A DNA stretch of 8,494 nt, taken from assembly GCA_900321665.1 (NCBI GenBank), contig ONWY01000038.1, positions 1 to 8,494 of the forward strand, given 5' to 3'. The stretch is from an uncultured Eubacteriales bacterium (GTDB lineage: Bacteria > Bacillota > Clostridia > Oscillospirales > Acutalibacteraceae). The notes under the pieces are model-generated. The model was not told the origin of the DNA, searched no databases, and saw only the letters and a program-made list of their open reading frames with translations. Each line of letters begins with the position of its first letter. Within the stretch, counting starts at the first letter, position 1. Position numbers and translations under genes: made by a program. Below, piece by piece: positions 7,288-8,494 of this stretch.

Positions 7288-7296
7288 TGCTATAAA
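7288..7296 (+). promoter_or_regulatory. Candidate extended -10 element for the DUF4830-like ORF
   Basis: TGC-TATAAA forms an extended -10 without a good -35 at normal spacing; TTGCAT at 7260-7265 is 25 nt away. The same stretch can be read as a forespore-type (sigma-G) promoter: GCATA (7262-7266) and TATGCTA (7286-7292) with a 19-nt spacer, one longer than usual. The choice between the two is open. Confidence 0.35.
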
Positions 7297-7317
7297 AAAA
7301 TACAGGAAGGTGAAAAG

Positions 7318-7611
7318 ATGTTTATTTACTCATTTAAAGCGAATAAGAAGGTATTGCTCGGTGCGGCGCTGGTGGTGCTCGCGCTTATTGTGCTCTTTTT
7401 CGCGGTGCCGGGGCGCGCAAAGCAGACAAATTCCGTGCTCAAGGTGCCGCTAAAAGCGGAAAGTAACGAAGAGCGTATTGCATTTATTGAAAATTTCGGG
7501 TATGATGTAAGAAGCGAACCTGTGGAGATGAAGCAGGGCATGCTGGCGTCTGTTGAAGAACAGTGTGAGGCGTTGGCAGAAGCAATGGCGAAAGCGATAA
7601 ATAACAACTAA
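7318..7611 (+). CDS. DUF4830-like membrane-anchored protein, truncated or fused at an apparent chimeric junction
   Basis: This is a 97-codon ORF with a good start (AAGGTG 5 nt upstream). Residues 1-10 are cytoplasmic, 11-31 form one membrane anchor, and a short linker leads to NEERIAFIENFGYDVRSEPVE (50-70). That segment matches, from memory, the beginning of the DUF4830 domain: an ERhxFhxxFGaEV-like helix, then EPVE. In full-length members this is followed by an IP-x-EF-x-x-VY motif and about 70 more residues. Here residues 71-97 (MKQGM through INNN) show none of that. They look like the amphipathic carboxyl end of another protein, and are followed by AT-rich, Bacteroidales-like sequence. I therefore read codons 1-70 as genuine and the rest as foreign sequence joined in frame by chance. 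Function of the family is unknown. It is divergent from ypeB. Confidence 0.6.
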   Translation: MFIYSFKANKKVLLGAALVVLALIVLFFAVPGRAKQTNSVLKVPLKAESNEERIAFIENFGYDVRSEPVEMKQGMLASVEEQCEALAEAMAKAINNN

Positions 7612-7637
7612 ATAAACACATTAAAATTTTTAAGACA

Positions 7638-7913
7638 ATGAGAGTAATTATTGAACCGAACTATCAGTTGGTATCCAAATGGGCTGCCAACTATGTGGCT
7701 TCAAAGATTAATGCCGCTAAACCAACGGCAGAGAAGCCTTTCGTACTAGGCTGTCCTACAGGTTCTTCTCCTTTGGGCATGTACCACGAACTGATTGAAC
7801 TGAAGTCCACCTATATGATTACAAGTGAAAGTGAATGTCGTGGCGTTCACGCCTGTAGCGGTGACGGTTGTGCTTTCTTGGCCGTTATAGGTCATTGTCT
7901 TTGTCCCGCTTGA
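7638..7913 (+). pseudogene. nagB: 5' fragment of glucosamine-6-phosphate deaminase, Bacteroidales type
   Basis: NagB converts glucosamine-6-phosphate to fructose-6-phosphate plus ammonia. Residues 1-56 are clear NagB amino terminus: MRVIIEPNYQ, then WAANYVASKI, and the phosphate-binding FVLGCPTGSSPLGMY (35-49). Full-length enzymes have about 265 residues. After K56 (codon ends 7805) the conserved continuation toward the catalytic DEY region is missing. The reading frame instead passes through unrelated residues to a stop at 7911-7913. Those bases make sense on the opposite strand as a surface protein, so this is a joined fragment, not a decayed gene. No Shine-Dalgarno precedes the ATG (AAAATTTTTAAGACA upstream), as is usual in Bacteroidota and unlike every gene in the left part of the window. 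Only the first fifth of the enzyme is present, so it cannot be active. Confidence 0.85.
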
Positions 7914-8192
7914 AATAAATGTGTTGTTGTCATTAACCATTATCGCATATTTGACACATGTAATGACCACTTTGGTGATGTTTTCACCGTTTTTCGATGT
8001 AACAGTGATACCTTCTTTTGCGCTCATGCCATTACTGTCAGCAGTTTGGCCATTGTTGCTGATGATGAAATGGGTGCCTTCCACTGTTGAAGCCGTAGTA
8101 GCAAACGTCTCCGATTGTTCTTGCGCCCACGCTCCGCCGACTGCCATGATGAGCAGTGCGAGCGTCATTGTAAGTCTTTTAAATTTTCTCAT
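7746..8192 (-). CDS. Secreted Bacteroidales surface-protein fragment (amino-terminal ~129 residues genuine)
   Basis: This is not a family I can name. The ORF starts with MRKFKRLTMTLALLIMAVGG and AWA, a classical signal peptide with cleavage expected after AWA (position 23) before QEQS. The mature part is Thr/Ser/Asn-rich and beta-like: EGTHFIISNNGQT, KEGITVTSKNG, ITKVVITCVKYA, TTVTATGVNATTFTFTC. Such modules are common in Prevotella/Bacteroides secreted proteins. From roughly 7805 leftward the bases are antisense nagB, so the natural carboxyl end is missing and the stop at 7748-7746 is artificial. The reading LQFNQFVV across 7805-7782 still fits the beta-strand style, so the exact break is uncertain by some 20 bases. 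The leader is AT-rich with no Shine-Dalgarno. Confidence 0.6.
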   Translation of the reverse strand: MRKFKRLTMTLALLIMAVGGAWAQEQSETFATTASTVEGTHFIISNNGQTADSNGMSAKEGITVTSKNGENITKVVITCVKYAIMVNDNNTFISSGTKTMTYNGQESTTVTATGVNATTFTFTCNHIGGLQFNQFVVHAQRRRTCRTA

Positions 8193-8248
8193 AATCTTAT
8201 TTTTTATTGTTATTGTTTATTCTTCATCCTTCGTCGCCGTCGCTGGGT

Positions 8249-8272
8249 GGGGGTCACAGGGTGCCTGTCCCC
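8249..8272. repeat. REP-like bulged hairpin in the intergenic gap
   Basis: GGGG-TC-ACAGG (8250-8260), loop GTG, then CCTGTCCCC (8264-8272) makes a nine-pair, GC-rich stem with a two-base bulge. Bulged short palindromes of this kind are typical of REP elements mobilised by RAYT transposases. It lies 8 nt past the stop of the upstream surface-protein gene but has no U-tract on either strand, so it is not an intrinsic terminator. There is only one copy in the window. Confidence 0.4.
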
Positions 8273-8280
8273 GTGCGCGC

Positions 8281-8493
8281 TTAGTAGCCTACTCTTACGT
8301 ACTTGGTTTCAGGAGTGGCAGCTTCAGTGTATTCAGTCCAAGCTGAATTATCTGCGCTGGTCTCAATCTTGCCGTTGAAGCCTGCTCCCTTGGTGAGGGT
8401 GACATTGGAGGGATTTATAGCTTTACCACCAGCACACCCAGCCCACAGCTTGCCGCCATAGACGGTGACGGTTGTACTACTACCATTAATTCC
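8281..8493 (-). CDS. Carboxyl-terminal fragment of a Bacteroidales surface protein (cut by window edge)
   Basis: Seventy codons and a TAA (8283-8281) are readable on the minus strand, open to the right edge. The start is outside the window and no start codon is required inside. The peptide is beta-rich and Ser/Thr/Gly-rich: GSSTTVTVYGGKLWAGCAGG, then NPSNVTLTKGAGFNGKIETS, ending in TPETKYVRVGY. Repeated VTVYGGKLWA / VTLTKGAGF-like strands suggest a beta-helix or repeat surface protein. Endings in KYVRVGY are, as I recall, common in Prevotella and Bacteroides secreted proteins. No sorting domain or membrane anchor is visible in the fragment. The function is unknown. It is followed by the REP-like hairpin and then by another secreted-protein gene in the same direction. 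Confidence 0.65.
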   Translation of the reverse strand, partial: GINGSSTTVTVYGGKLWAGCAGGKAINPSNVTLTKGAGFNGKIETSADNSAWTEYTEAATPETKYVRVGY

Positions 8494-8494
8494 A

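Noticed and set aside
7806..7913. Novel carboxyl domain on NagB (36 residues after K56)
   Set aside because: The same bases encode a coherent beta-rich secreted protein on the other strand, so the plus-strand tail is a by-product of the join.
1..8494. CRISPR array, tRNA/rRNA genes, insertion sequence or transposase
   Set aside because: No direct-repeat/spacer pattern, no cloverleaf-like or rRNA sequence, and no transposase or integrase ORF was found on either strand.

Overview
The first ~7.5 kb reads as chromosome of an endospore-forming, mid-GC gut-type Clostridia (Oscillospiraceae-like is my guess from gene style). The evidence is a full-length germination protein YpeB, purine-rich Shine-Dalgarno sites 5-10 nt before nearly every start, sigma-A promoters with TTGCAT/TTGACC -35 boxes, and strong intrinsic terminators. 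The last ~0.9 kb looks like a different phylum. A NagB fragment and two surface-protein fragments have the look of Bacteroidales (Prevotella/Bacteroides): AT-rich leaders without Shine-Dalgarno, a signal peptide ending in AWA-Q, and a KYVRVGY carboxyl end.

Layout, left to right. (1) 1-123: window edge, with a terminator and possibly the start of a further minus-strand gene. (2) AI-2E/YtvI-type membrane permease (minus), divergent from (3) homoserine dehydrogenase hom (plus); both promoters can be read in the 163-bp gap. (4) A bidirectional terminator, then a PduQ/EutG-like iron-dependent alcohol dehydrogenase (minus). Its promoter diverges from that of (5) a MATE-family efflux transporter (plus). 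(6) A perfect 28-bp palindromic terminator separates the MATE gene from (7) a small 88-aa lipoprotein and (8) ypeB, both minus and probably co-transcribed as ypeB-lipoprotein. (9) Divergent from ypeB is a short membrane-anchored ORF that matches only the beginning of a DUF4830-type protein. (10) From about 7,530 on, apparently Bacteroidales sequence: the first ~56 codons of nagB (plus), which run head-on into a secreted surface-protein fragment (minus). Then come a REP-like bulged hairpin and the carboxyl end of another surface protein (minus), cut by the window edge.

The clostridial genes are housekeeping functions: threonine/methionine precursor synthesis, fermentative alcohol formation, efflux and spore germination. 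Each is an independent transcription unit except ypeB-lipoprotein. I see no new defence, mobile or biosynthetic system. The most notable thing is the pair of apparent chimeric junctions near 7,530-7,640 and 7,787-7,812. Two unrelated breaks within 300 bp at a window end, each truncating a conserved gene, point to assembly chimerism more than to biology. Genes right of ~7,530 should not be assigned to the same organism without read-level evidence.
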